64,000 bases of DNA from ZC4RG42 sp036676355 (GTDB lineage Bacteria; Pseudomonadota; Gammaproteobacteria; Burkholderiales; SG8-39), in NCBI GenBank assembly GCA_036676355.1, contig JAKFDA010000072.1, positions 96,135 through 160,134 of the forward strand, written 5' to 3'. A program made the position numbers and the translations under genes. Numbering within the stretch: position 1 is the stretch's first letter; each line of letters begins with the position of its first letter. The notes below the pieces were generated by a model, which saw only the letters and a program-made list of their open reading frames with translations, had not been told where the DNA came from and did not search any database. This document shows, piece by piece, positions 44,961 to 52,220 of the stretch.

Positions 44961-45685
44961 GTTGCGCCCCCATGCGGCGGAAAAACACACAGCACCGGAC
45001 GGCCGTCGCGATCGGGTTGTCGACGCAGCGATTCACAGTGCTGGATGTGCAGCCATTGGCGCGTGCCGACGCAATAGAACGTCACGGTGCCGAGCGGAAC
45101 GGCACCGAGTCGGCTGTGAGCGTTGAGCGAACCGGCGTTGTAGGCGTTGACGCGACTCATGGTCCATTGCACGCCCCGCTCGCGTAGATAGGCAAAGGCC
45201 GTATCCCATAAGCGCAGAAAAACGCGACTCGCGCGATGGGCCGGGTGAACCCATACGTCAAAGTCCCACGCCGCCTGCGTGGCCGGTCGCGGCAGGAACA
45301 GGCAGCGCACAGCGTCCTCCTCGTAGGCATCGTGCTTGAGCCAGAGAAAACCGAGCAGCATGTCGGCCTTGAATGCGGCAACACATTCCGCGCCGTGTGC
45401 CAGGCGCGCGCGGACGACGGCGGCCGGACGCGGCGACTGCGCAATCAATGCCGCACACATCGGGTGATTCTCAGTGATGCGCTCGACGCGCAGCGCGCCG
45501 GCACGAGGTGCAGGAAGCAGTGGCGTCGGCGCGACCGGTTGCGCCGTCAATTGATACTTCACGATGCGGATGCGCCGCCCGCTTAGGCGCCGGGCGGTGC
45601 GCGCGATGTGACGGAGCAGGGCATCCCTGAGCGGCAGATTCGCAATCGGCCGGCGCTGGAACACATCGGGCGTGGCGGTCAGCAT
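44957..45685 (-). CDS. GNAT-type acyltransferase
   Basis: A 242-residue protein that looks like a GNAT N-acyltransferase. WDFDVWVHPAHRASRVFLRLWDTAFAYLRERGVQW is the acetyl-CoA-binding region (first 20: WDFDVWVHPAHRASRVFLRL) and MSRVNAYNAGSLNAHSRLGAVPLG the fourth-motif strand. It probably acylates an amino group on a sugar or carrier-bound amine. It overlaps hydrolase 1 by 7 bp and the GT4 by 4 bp. The longer frame upstream is antisense to nothing but runs through hydrolase 1. Confidence 0.78.
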   Translation of the reverse strand: MLTATPDVFQRRPIANLPLRDALLRHIARTARRLSGRRIRIVKYQLTAQPVAPTPLLPAPRAGALRVERITENHPMCAALIAQSPRPAAVVRARLAHGAECVAAFKADMLLGFLWLKHDAYEEDAVRCLFLPRPATQAAWDFDVWVHPAHRASRVFLRLWDTAFAYLRERGVQWTMSRVNAYNAGSLNAHSRLGAVPLGTVTFYCVGTRQWLHIQHCESLRRQPDRDGRPVLCVFPPHGGAT

Positions 45686-46611
45686 GCTATGCGCTCGGCG
45701 TGCGCATTTGGTGCGGCGGTATAGTGCTTTTGCAGCCACGCGAGCAGCGCGCTTTCGATTTGCGCGCGCCAGTGCTGGCGCGAAAAAGTATGATCGGCGT
45801 CGACCAGATCGAAGCGTGTGACGTGTCGTGTGTCGAGCAGGCCGTGCCAGGCGGAATGGTTTGCGGTGTAGTCGCAAAATTCCTGCGCGGTGAGATCCTT
45901 GCCGCTGAGAATTAACAACACCGGCCGTTTGAAGCGGCGCAATCCGTCCGCCATTGCGTCCTGGAACCCGGCATCCGGCGATCCATCGCGGCGCGAACCG
46001 GCGAATAGGGCGCGCAATCGTTTCGCCAGACCCGCGCCGCTCGCACGGTAATCGACGTCGCCGCGCAGCAGCTTGCCCCAGAACGCGGGGTTGGCCAGAC
46101 GCGCGCCGTAGTAATGTTTCACTTGCACGCGCGCCAGCGATACATCGTCGCGCACCCAGGGATTGATCAGCACCATGCCGGCGACCGCTTTGAGATCGAC
46201 GCCGTACATCAGCGCTGCCGACGCCGCATCGCACAGGCCCAGGAGGACGATGCGTTTGAGCTGCGGCGCGGCCGCGAGGAATGCGCTGACGGCTGCTTCG
46301 ATGTCCGCACCGACGTAACGAAAATCGCGCGGGCTGCCGGAGCTGTCGCCCATGCCGCGATAGTCGAAGCGCAGACTGGGATAGCCGACTGCGGCAAGTT
46401 TGCGCGCGAGCAGTACAAATTGCCGGTGGCTGCCGGCGCGGTACTGCGGGCCGCCGACGATGATGAGCACACCGCAGTCGCCCGTCTGCTGCGCAAGCGC
46501 CAGCACGCCGAGTAGTCGTTCGCCGCCGCACTCGAACAGCAGCGGCTGCTCCGTAACGCCCGGCGCTACCGCGGCATTGTGGAAATGGTGGACGTGATCA
46601 ATGCCGGACAT
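45679..46611 (-). CDS. Exosortase A system-associated hydrolase 1
   Basis: A 310-residue alpha/beta hydrolase of the XrtA-associated type (TIGR03100). VLIIVGGPQYRAGSHRQFVLLAR is the oxyanion-hole region (first 20: VLIIVGGPQYRAGSHRQFVL), and RFDYRGMGDS follows. The nucleophile elbow reads G-L-C-D-A with Cys127 where a serine is usual; DADHTFS near residue 276 supplies His, and SGKDL the acid. Substrate unknown, perhaps a carrier-linked acyl group. AGGAAAT precedes the ATG. It overlaps hydrolase 2 by 46 bp. Confidence 0.88.
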   Translation of the reverse strand: MSGIDHVHHFHNAAVAPGVTEQPLLFECGGERLLGVLALAQQTGDCGVLIIVGGPQYRAGSHRQFVLLARKLAAVGYPSLRFDYRGMGDSSGSPRDFRYVGADIEAAVSAFLAAAPQLKRIVLLGLCDAASAALMYGVDLKAVAGMVLINPWVRDDVSLARVQVKHYYGARLANPAFWGKLLRGDVDYRASGAGLAKRLRALFAGSRRDGSPDAGFQDAMADGLRRFKRPVLLILSGKDLTAQEFCDYTANHSAWHGLLDTRHVTRFDLVDADHTFSRQHWRAQIESALLAWLQKHYTAAPNAHAERIAC

Positions 46612-47369
46612 TCGTTGATTTCCTGTGTCTGCCAGAAGGCGGGACCAACTGCTGTGCCGACGGTTGCGCGGCAGCCCTCGCGGTTCCAGGTTTGCACTTG
46701 TCGCAACGCCGCTTCGCCAGGCGTAAGGTGCGGGCGCGGCAGCACTTCCAGCCAGCGCACCTCACTGCCTTGGGGAAGCGCTTCGAGCCACGCATTTGCC
46801 ATGCCGTCCGCAAGCGCCGCGCCGAGCGGATAGCCGCTTACTTCAAGCACGCCGTTGCGGGTCAGCATTTCGCGCAACATGGCGGTGTTCATGCGCTTGT
46901 TCACGTCGTCGATCGCGTCGCCGGTAAGACGCGTGCGCAGAAACTGCTGAAGAAAGCGTTGGCCGGACAGCACCGGCTGCCAGAACAGCGCGCGTATCGG
47001 CGTGTCGCGCAAGCGCGCGACTCCGTCGATCAGCAGGCAGCCCGTGCGCAGGCCCCACAGCCATGGCGGTTGACGTGTACGCGCAGCGAGCCAGTCCCAT
47101 GCCGCGCGCACATCGGCCAGCCAGATATCCCATGTCGCATCGCGAAAATCGCCGCTGCTGTCGCCGCAGCCAAACAGATCGATCTGCAGCACTTGATAAC
47201 CGCGCTGGGCAAAGGCGCGCGATTGCAACGCGGCCATGCGACGCGACTTGTTCATCTCGTCACCGAACGGATGGATGTACAGAATCGAACCGCGTGATGA
47301 GGCGTCGGCGGCGCCGTGCAATAAGCAGAAACGCTGACCGTGTTCGGTCGGCAGGTAGAAGGCTTCCAC
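46566..47369 (-). CDS. Exosortase A system-associated hydrolase 2
   Basis: A 267-residue alpha/beta hydrolase of the XrtA-associated type (TIGR03101). ILYIHPFGDEMNKSRRMAAL, LQIDLFGCGDSSGDF and PPWLWGLRTG are family blocks. The elbow position has Arg (Arg108 in GLRTG) with no Ser or Cys, so it may lack ordinary hydrolase chemistry. A GTG start at 47369 gives the family-like N terminus VEAFYLP and leaves 10 bp after the carrier-protein stop; longer starts would overlap the carrier gene. Confidence 0.85.
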   Translation of the reverse strand: MEAFYLPTEHGQRFCLLHGAADASSRGSILYIHPFGDEMNKSRRMAALQSRAFAQRGYQVLQIDLFGCGDSSGDFRDATWDIWLADVRAAWDWLAARTRQPPWLWGLRTGCLLIDGVARLRDTPIRALFWQPVLSGQRFLQQFLRTRLTGDAIDDVNKRMNTAMLREMLTRNGVLEVSGYPLGAALADGMANAWLEALPQGSEVRWLEVLPRPHLTPGEAALRQVQTWNREGCRATVGTAVGPAFWQTQEINECPALITSTISTMPR

Positions 47370-47379
47370 GGTCGACTCG

Positions 47380-47676
47380 TCAGGCCTGCGGGATCGACAA
47401 GGAGATGTCGCTTCCCTGTACATTCGATTCGGCGAGCTTGGCGTCCACGAATGCCACGAGACTGCCGATCGTCGCAAAGGCCGACCCGTCGATCTCATCG
47501 TCATCGATCAGAAAACCGAAATGCTCTTCAAGCGCGGTCAGTACTGTTGCGACCGCCATCGAATCGAGTTCCGGGATTGCACCCAGCAGCGGCATGCCAT
47601 CGGCTGCGTCGTGTAAACGCCCCGCGATACCGAGCACGCTTTCCAGCAGCGTCACCACCTGTTCTTTGGTTCGCAA
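47380..47676 (-). CDS. Acyl carrier protein (XrtA-associated type)
   Basis: A 98-residue carrier protein. The phosphopantetheine site is ELDSMAV (Ser39 in this numbering), with helices on either side and an acidic surface ending FVDAKLAE. The chosen start is a TTG with a GGGAG site 8 bp ahead; an ATG at 47727 would give 115 residues but lacks a ribosome site. As first gene of the minus operon, beside hydrolases 2 and 1, it probably carries the acyl group activated by the ligase at 48120. Confidence 0.8.
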   Translation of the reverse strand: MRTKEQVVTLLESVLGIAGRLHDAADGMPLLGAIPELDSMAVATVLTALEEHFGFLIDDDEIDGSAFATIGSLVAFVDAKLAESNVQGSDISLSIPQA

Positions 47677-47785
47677 CGCAAGTTCTCCCTGTTGATGTTC
47701 GCGTGTGTGCGATTGCGGAAACAGCATCGAGTGCACGCGATATTCGCGTGACGTGTGAGAGCGACATTGTGCCGGTCGCATACGC

Positions 47786-47804
47786 ACACATTGTCAAAAT
47801 GTGT
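47786..47804. promoter_or_regulatory. Palindromic operator candidate
   Basis: ACACATT and AATGTGT form a perfect 7-bp dyad with a GTCAA centre, about 110 bp from the ACP start and 315 bp from the ligase start. It looks like a repressor or activator site between divergent operons. Confidence 0.4.
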
Positions 47805-47954
47805 TGCTGATACAAGGTTTAGCGTTCACGCGCGTGAGTCACCGATAGACTGCGCAAACTGTTCTGTCGCGTTCGCGCGCAGTGCGCAACGCTATTCGAT
47901 GATTTCCGCGAATGCGGGAAGCATTGCAGCATGCAAAACATTCAGAATCTGAAA

Positions 47955-48118
47955 CACCGAGAACTCGGAGAAGCACAGAGAACGAAGAGAAGAGCCGCGT
48001 GGCGAAGGGTCCTTGGTTTTCTCTGTGCCCTCTGTGAACTCTGTGGTGAAAGGTTTTTACTGGATTCCCGATCGCGCGGCTGTGTCGCTTGCCGGGAATG
48101 ACGACTCCGGCTGATCTC
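47955..48118. repeat. Interspersed REP-like inverted repeat block
   Basis: Two low-complexity elements sit side by side: a CACAGAGAA-type block whose left arm (about 47958-47987) pairs imperfectly with TTCTCTGTGCCCTCTGTGA... on the right (about 48018-48048), then a TGGATTCCCG...CGGGAATGACG block at about 48061-48106. Both motifs are familiar as intergenic repeats in environmental proteobacteria. They do not code. Confidence 0.55.
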
Positions 48119-48119
48119 G

Positions 48120-49706
48120 ATGATTGAAACCTTGTTGCACCATCTTCCGCGCAATGCAGCGCGACGCGGGCCCGATCGCGCAGCGCTGGGTTACGGCGAT
48201 GCATCATTGAGCTATGGCGAATTGTGGAGCGCGATCGAAGCGTGCGCCGGCGGCTTGCTGCGGCTCGGTGTCGCGCGCGGCGACCGGGTGGGGATTTTTC
48301 TCGAAAAACGTTTCGAGACGGTGATCGCATCGTTCGCCGCGGCGGCGGCGGGTGCGGTGTTCGTACCGGTGAACCCGCTGCTGAAAGCGGAGCAGGTCGC
48401 CTACATCCTGCGCGACTGCAATGTGCGCGTACTGATTACGTCGAGCGAGCGACTGCCGTTGTTGCGCGAGCAACTCGCGCAATGCCGCGATCTGCGCCAT
48501 GTCGTGGTGTGCGGTGACGCACCGGTCGAAGGTGTCGCGAACGCGGCGACCCATGTCTGGAACGCGCTGCTCGACGCGCCGCCGCGAGGCGGCCATCGCG
48601 TCATCGATACCGATGTGCTTGCCATCCTCTACACGTCGGGCAGCACCGGCAAGCCCAAGGGCGTGGTGCTGTCGCATCGCAACCTGGTGTCGGGCGCGCA
48701 CAGCGTCGCCTCCTATCTCGAGAACAATGCGGACGACACGCTGCTCGCCGCGCTGCCGCTGTCGTTCGATGCGGGATTCAGTCAGCTCACCACAGGTTTT
48801 CATGCCGGCGCACAGGTGGTGCTGCTGAACTATCTGATGCCGCGCGACGTGTTGAATGCGCTGGCGCGACATCGCGTTACCGGCCTCACCGCCGTACCGC
48901 CGCTCTATATACAACTGTCGCAACTGGAATGGCCGGCGGAAGCGACGGCGCATCTGCGCTATTTCGCCAACACCGGCGGCCGCATGCCGCTCGAAACGCT
49001 CAAGGCGCTGCGCGCGCGCATGCCCGAGGCGAAGCCGTACCTGATGTACGGGCTCACCGAGGCGTTTCGCTCGACTTATCTGCCGCCCGATCAGGTGGAC
49101 GCGCGGCCGGACTCCATCGGCAAGGCCATCCCCAACGCGGAAATCCTCGTGCTGCGCGAAGACGGCACGCCTTGCGCGCCGAACGAGCCGGGTGAACTGG
49201 TGCATCGCGGTGCACTTGTCGGCATGGGTTACTGGAACGATCCGGCGAAGACCGCGGAGCGTTACAAGCCGCTGCCCGGCCGCGAAGCGGGTCTGGTGAT
49301 GCCGGAGATCGCCGTGTACTCGGGCGACACGGTGCGCATGGACGAGGAGGGCTATCTCTATTTCGTCGGTCGCCGCGACGAAATGATCAAGACGTCCGGG
49401 TATCGCGTCAGCCCGACCGAAATCGAGGAAGTGCTGTACGGCACGCAACTGGTCGGTGAAGTGACCGCTTTCGGCGTGGATCATCCGACGCTCGGTCAGG
49501 CGATCGTCGTCGTCGCCACCGCGAAAGACGGCATGTCGCTCGACAGCGCATCGCTGCTGATGGCCTGCCGGACGCACTTGCCGGCATACATGATTCCATC
49601 CAAGGTGAACGTACGCGCCGGTCCGTTGCCGCGCAATCCGAACGGCAAGATCGACCGCAAGGCGATCGCGGCGGAATTCCGCGACGCATTCGAGGCCGCC
49701 GCATGA
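48120..49706 (+). CDS. Acyl-CoA ligase (AMP-forming), exosortase A system-associated
   Basis: A 528-residue ANL enzyme of the XrtA-associated ligase type (TIGR03098). It activates a carboxylate with ATP and would load it on CoA or, more likely here, on the carrier protein. The P-loop YTSGSTGKPKG is at residues 171-181. YLMYGLTEAFRSTYLPP, then GYLYFVGRRDEMIKTSGYRVSPTEIEE (first 20: GYLYFVGRRDEMIKTSGYRV) and NPNGKIDRKAI give the later family blocks including the catalytic lysine. The stop overlaps the decarboxylase start by 4 bp. The start is the first ATG after the divergent region; no strong ribosome site. Confidence 0.93.
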   Translation: MIETLLHHLPRNAARRGPDRAALGYGDASLSYGELWSAIEACAGGLLRLGVARGDRVGIFLEKRFETVIASFAAAAAGAVFVPVNPLLKAEQVAYILRDCNVRVLITSSERLPLLREQLAQCRDLRHVVVCGDAPVEGVANAATHVWNALLDAPPRGGHRVIDTDVLAILYTSGSTGKPKGVVLSHRNLVSGAHSVASYLENNADDTLLAALPLSFDAGFSQLTTGFHAGAQVVLLNYLMPRDVLNALARHRVTGLTAVPPLYIQLSQLEWPAEATAHLRYFANTGGRMPLETLKALRARMPEAKPYLMYGLTEAFRSTYLPPDQVDARPDSIGKAIPNAEILVLREDGTPCAPNEPGELVHRGALVGMGYWNDPAKTAERYKPLPGREAGLVMPEIAVYSGDTVRMDEEGYLYFVGRRDEMIKTSGYRVSPTEIEEVLYGTQLVGEVTAFGVDHPTLGQAIVVVATAKDGMSLDSASLLMACRTHLPAYMIPSKVNVRAGPLPRNPNGKIDRKAIAAEFRDAFEAAA

Positions 49707-50965
49707 ATGCGCCATTGTCGGCGCAGACACAAATCCGCGCCGAGGCGCCGCGTCATGCGCCGATGTCGCAGTTCACCGTGCGGGAAGATTGCCTCATCGT
49801 CGGCGACAACCCGCTTCCGCTGCTGGCCGAGCAGGCCGGCCGTACGCCGTTCTACGCTTACGATCGTGGCCTGCTGTACCGGCGCATTGCCGAATTGCGC
49901 GAGCGATTCCCCGGCATCCGACTGCATTACGCCATGAAGGCGAACCCGATGCCGGCCCTGGTCTGCTACATGGCGCGGCTGATCGACGGCATCGACGTCG
50001 CGTCGGCCGCAGAACTGCGGATCGCGCTCGACGCCGGTACCGATGCGCGTGAAATCAGTTTTGCCGGTCCGGGAAAATCGGAAAGCGAACTGCGCCAGGC
50101 CGTCGCGGCCGGCATTCTGATCAATATCGAATCGTTCCGCGAAGTGGAATTGCTTGTCGGCATTGCGCGCGCGCTACAGTTGCCGGCACGCGTGGCGGTG
50201 CGGGTGAATCCGGATTTCGAACTGAAAGCCTCGGGCATGAAAATGGGCGGTGGCGCCAAGCCTTTCGGTGTCGATGCCGAGCAGGTGCCGCAATTGCTGG
50301 AGCGCATCGGCGATGCCGGCCTCGCTTTCGAAGGCTTCCATATGTACTGGGGCTCGCAATGCCTCAAGGCCGCGGCCATCTGCGAAGCGCAGCAGCAGGT
50401 GTTCGAGCTTGCCGTGCGGCTCGCCGCGCATGCACCCGCGCCGATACGCGTGTTGAATCTCGGCGGCGGCTTCGGCATCCCGTATTTCCCCGGCGAACAG
50501 CCGCTGGACCTCGCGCCCATCGGCGCCAATGTCGCGCAGCTGGTCGATCGCGCCGCACGTGAACTGCCCGGCGCACGGCTCGTGATCGAACTCGGTCGAT
50601 ATCTCGTCGGCGAAGCGGGCATCTATGTGTGTCGTATTGTCGATCGCAAGGTCTCGCGCGGGCAGATCATGCTTGTGACCGACGGCGGCTTGCATCACCA
50701 TCTGGCTGCGTCGGGAAATTTCGGTCAGGTCATTCGCAAGAACTACCCGGTTGTCATCGGCAACCGCATGAATTCCGTGACGCGCGAGATCGCATCCATA
50801 GTCGGACCCCTTTGCACGCCGCTCGACTTGCTGGCGGATCGCCTCGAACTCGCGCAAGCGCAGCCCGGCGACCTGGTGGTGGTGTTCATGTCGGGCGCAT
50901 ACGGCTATAGCGCCAGTCCGCTTGCGTTTCTCAGTCACCCGCCACCCTTGGAGTTGTTCGTCTAG
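49703..50965 (+). CDS. PLP-dependent decarboxylase, exosortase A system-associated
   Basis: A 420-residue fold-type III decarboxylase (alanine racemase fold, DapDC/ODC-like; TIGR03099). The PLP lysine is Lys79 in LHYAMKANP. NPDFELKASGMKMGGGAKPFG and LNLGGGFGIPYFPGE (the GGGFG phosphate loop) follow. RLVIELGRYLVGEAGIYV and VVFMSGAYGYSASPL are later family blocks. Coupled to a ligase and near an ACP, it may decarboxylate an amino acid while it is carrier-bound, as BtrK does in butirosin synthesis; this is inference. ATGA overlap with the ligase. Confidence 0.93.
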   Translation: MNAPLSAQTQIRAEAPRHAPMSQFTVREDCLIVGDNPLPLLAEQAGRTPFYAYDRGLLYRRIAELRERFPGIRLHYAMKANPMPALVCYMARLIDGIDVASAAELRIALDAGTDAREISFAGPGKSESELRQAVAAGILINIESFREVELLVGIARALQLPARVAVRVNPDFELKASGMKMGGGAKPFGVDAEQVPQLLERIGDAGLAFEGFHMYWGSQCLKAAAICEAQQQVFELAVRLAAHAPAPIRVLNLGGGFGIPYFPGEQPLDLAPIGANVAQLVDRAARELPGARLVIELGRYLVGEAGIYVCRIVDRKVSRGQIMLVTDGGLHHHLAASGNFGQVIRKNYPVVIGNRMNSVTREIASIVGPLCTPLDLLADRLELAQAQPGDLVVVFMSGAYGYSASPLAFLSHPPPLELFV

Positions 50966-50975
50966 GGGAGAAGTC

Positions 50976-52220
50976 ATGCGTCAATATCTACAAAATGCAT
51001 CACGACGCGTTGCGCGGCTCGCGTGCATGGCGATCGCCATCGCTTGCGCAACGGTTGCCTCGGCGGCCGATGTGCCGGCGACGCCGGACGATTATCTGGA
51101 GAAGCTCGAGCAACTTCAGCCGGGCGATCGATTGCTGCTCGCGCCGGGCAACTACAGCGGCGGATTGCCGTTGCATCAACTGCACGGCACGGAGAAAGCG
51201 CCCATCGTGATCGAAAGCGCGGACCCTGCGCAGCCGGCCGTGCTGCTCGGTCGCGAAGGACATAACACGGTGAGCCTGCGCGATGCGAGTTATCTGGTCG
51301 TGCGCGGACTCAAACTCGACGGGCAGAACATCCCGGTCGATGCAGTGAAGGCAGAGCATGGACAGGAGGTCGTGCATCACGTCCTGCTCGAAGGACTGAC
51401 CATCGTCGGGCACGGCGAAGCGCAGGGCATCATCGGCATTTCCACCAAGGCGCCGGCAGCCTTCTGGACCATTCGCAACAATCTCATCATCGGCGCCGGC
51501 ACCGGTATGTATCTGGGCGATTCGGACGGCACCGCGCCTTTCGTCGCCGGCATCATCGAAGGCAATGTCATCCTCGACACCATCGGTTACAACCTGCAGA
51601 TCAAACCGCAGAAGACGCGTCCGGTGCGTGCGGGTTTGCCCGAGTCGGATCAGACCACGGTGATTCGGGGCAACGTTTTTTCCAAGGCCAATCACGCCTC
51701 CGACGGCACCTGGGCGCGCCCCAATCTGCTGCTCGGTCATCTGCCGCCGGTCGGCCCGGGCAGCGAAGACACTTATCTGATCGAAGGCAACGTGTTTTAC
51801 GCCAATCCTTACGAGCCGCTGTTCTACGCCGAGGGCAATGTCGAGTTCGTGCGCAACCTGCTGGTGAACCCGCTCGGGTCGGCGATTGCGATTCAACGTT
51901 ATCGCGGCGCGCCGCGGCGCATTCAGGTGACGGAAAATTTCATCGTCGCAAAAGAGGACCCGTTGACCTTGCGCGATTTGCAGGAGGGATTCATTCCCGC
52001 CATCGCCGGCAATCAGATGCTGGCGATCGACGCCGATGTTGCCGGTCAGTTGCAGAAGTGGGCGGCGGGATCGGGTGCGTTGGCGCTGCAGCAGGCGACC
52101 AACGTCTGCGCTCAACCCACGGTGGCCAAAGCACTGACCGTCGCTGAAGCGGGCGCGGGGTTATGCGATCGCGTCCGCCGCGCCCAGCCGCTGAAGGTGC
52201 AACGACAGGCCAAGCAATGA
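50976..52220 (+). CDS. Secreted right-handed parallel beta-helix protein
   Basis: A 414-residue exported protein. The signal peptide is residues 1-30 (ending ATVASA). The rest is beta-helix-like with repeated N-x-I/V turns: LEGLTIVGHGE, IRNNLIIGAGT, IEGNVILDTIG, IRGNVFSKANH, IEGNVFYANPY and VTENFIVAKED. Such proteins are often polysaccharide lyases or epimerases (NosD/AlgG-like), but no catalytic set can be named. GGGGAGAAG precedes the ATG at 50976; an open frame extends further upstream into the decarboxylase. It may shape or depolymerise the product. Confidence 0.82.
   Translation: MRQYLQNASRRVARLACMAIAIACATVASAADVPATPDDYLEKLEQLQPGDRLLLAPGNYSGGLPLHQLHGTEKAPIVIESADPAQPAVLLGREGHNTVSLRDASYLVVRGLKLDGQNIPVDAVKAEHGQEVVHHVLLEGLTIVGHGEAQGIIGISTKAPAAFWTIRNNLIIGAGTGMYLGDSDGTAPFVAGIIEGNVILDTIGYNLQIKPQKTRPVRAGLPESDQTTVIRGNVFSKANHASDGTWARPNLLLGHLPPVGPGSEDTYLIEGNVFYANPYEPLFYAEGNVEFVRNLLVNPLGSAIAIQRYRGAPRRIQVTENFIVAKEDPLTLRDLQEGFIPAIAGNQMLAIDADVAGQLQKWAAGSGALALQQATNVCAQPTVAKALTVAEAGAGLCDRVRRAQPLKVQRQAKQ

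Larger units (their letters stand above)
47677..48119. other. Divergent control region (443 bp) between ACP and ligase operons
   Basis: No gene is supported. It contains a palindrome at 47786 and a REP-like inverted-repeat block at 47960. Both divergent operons must start here, but no promoter pair with good spacing was found by eye. A TTGACA on the minus strand at 47797 has its nearest -10-like box (CACAAT) at 20 bp. Confidence 0.6.

Noticed and set aside
47955..48118. Short coding gene in the divergent region
   Set aside because: Open frames here translate repeat sequence only, start without ribosome sites and have no conserved domain.
48204..49730. 508-codon minus frame across the acyl-CoA ligase
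   Set aside because: Shadow of a gene with complete ANL motifs on the opposite strand.
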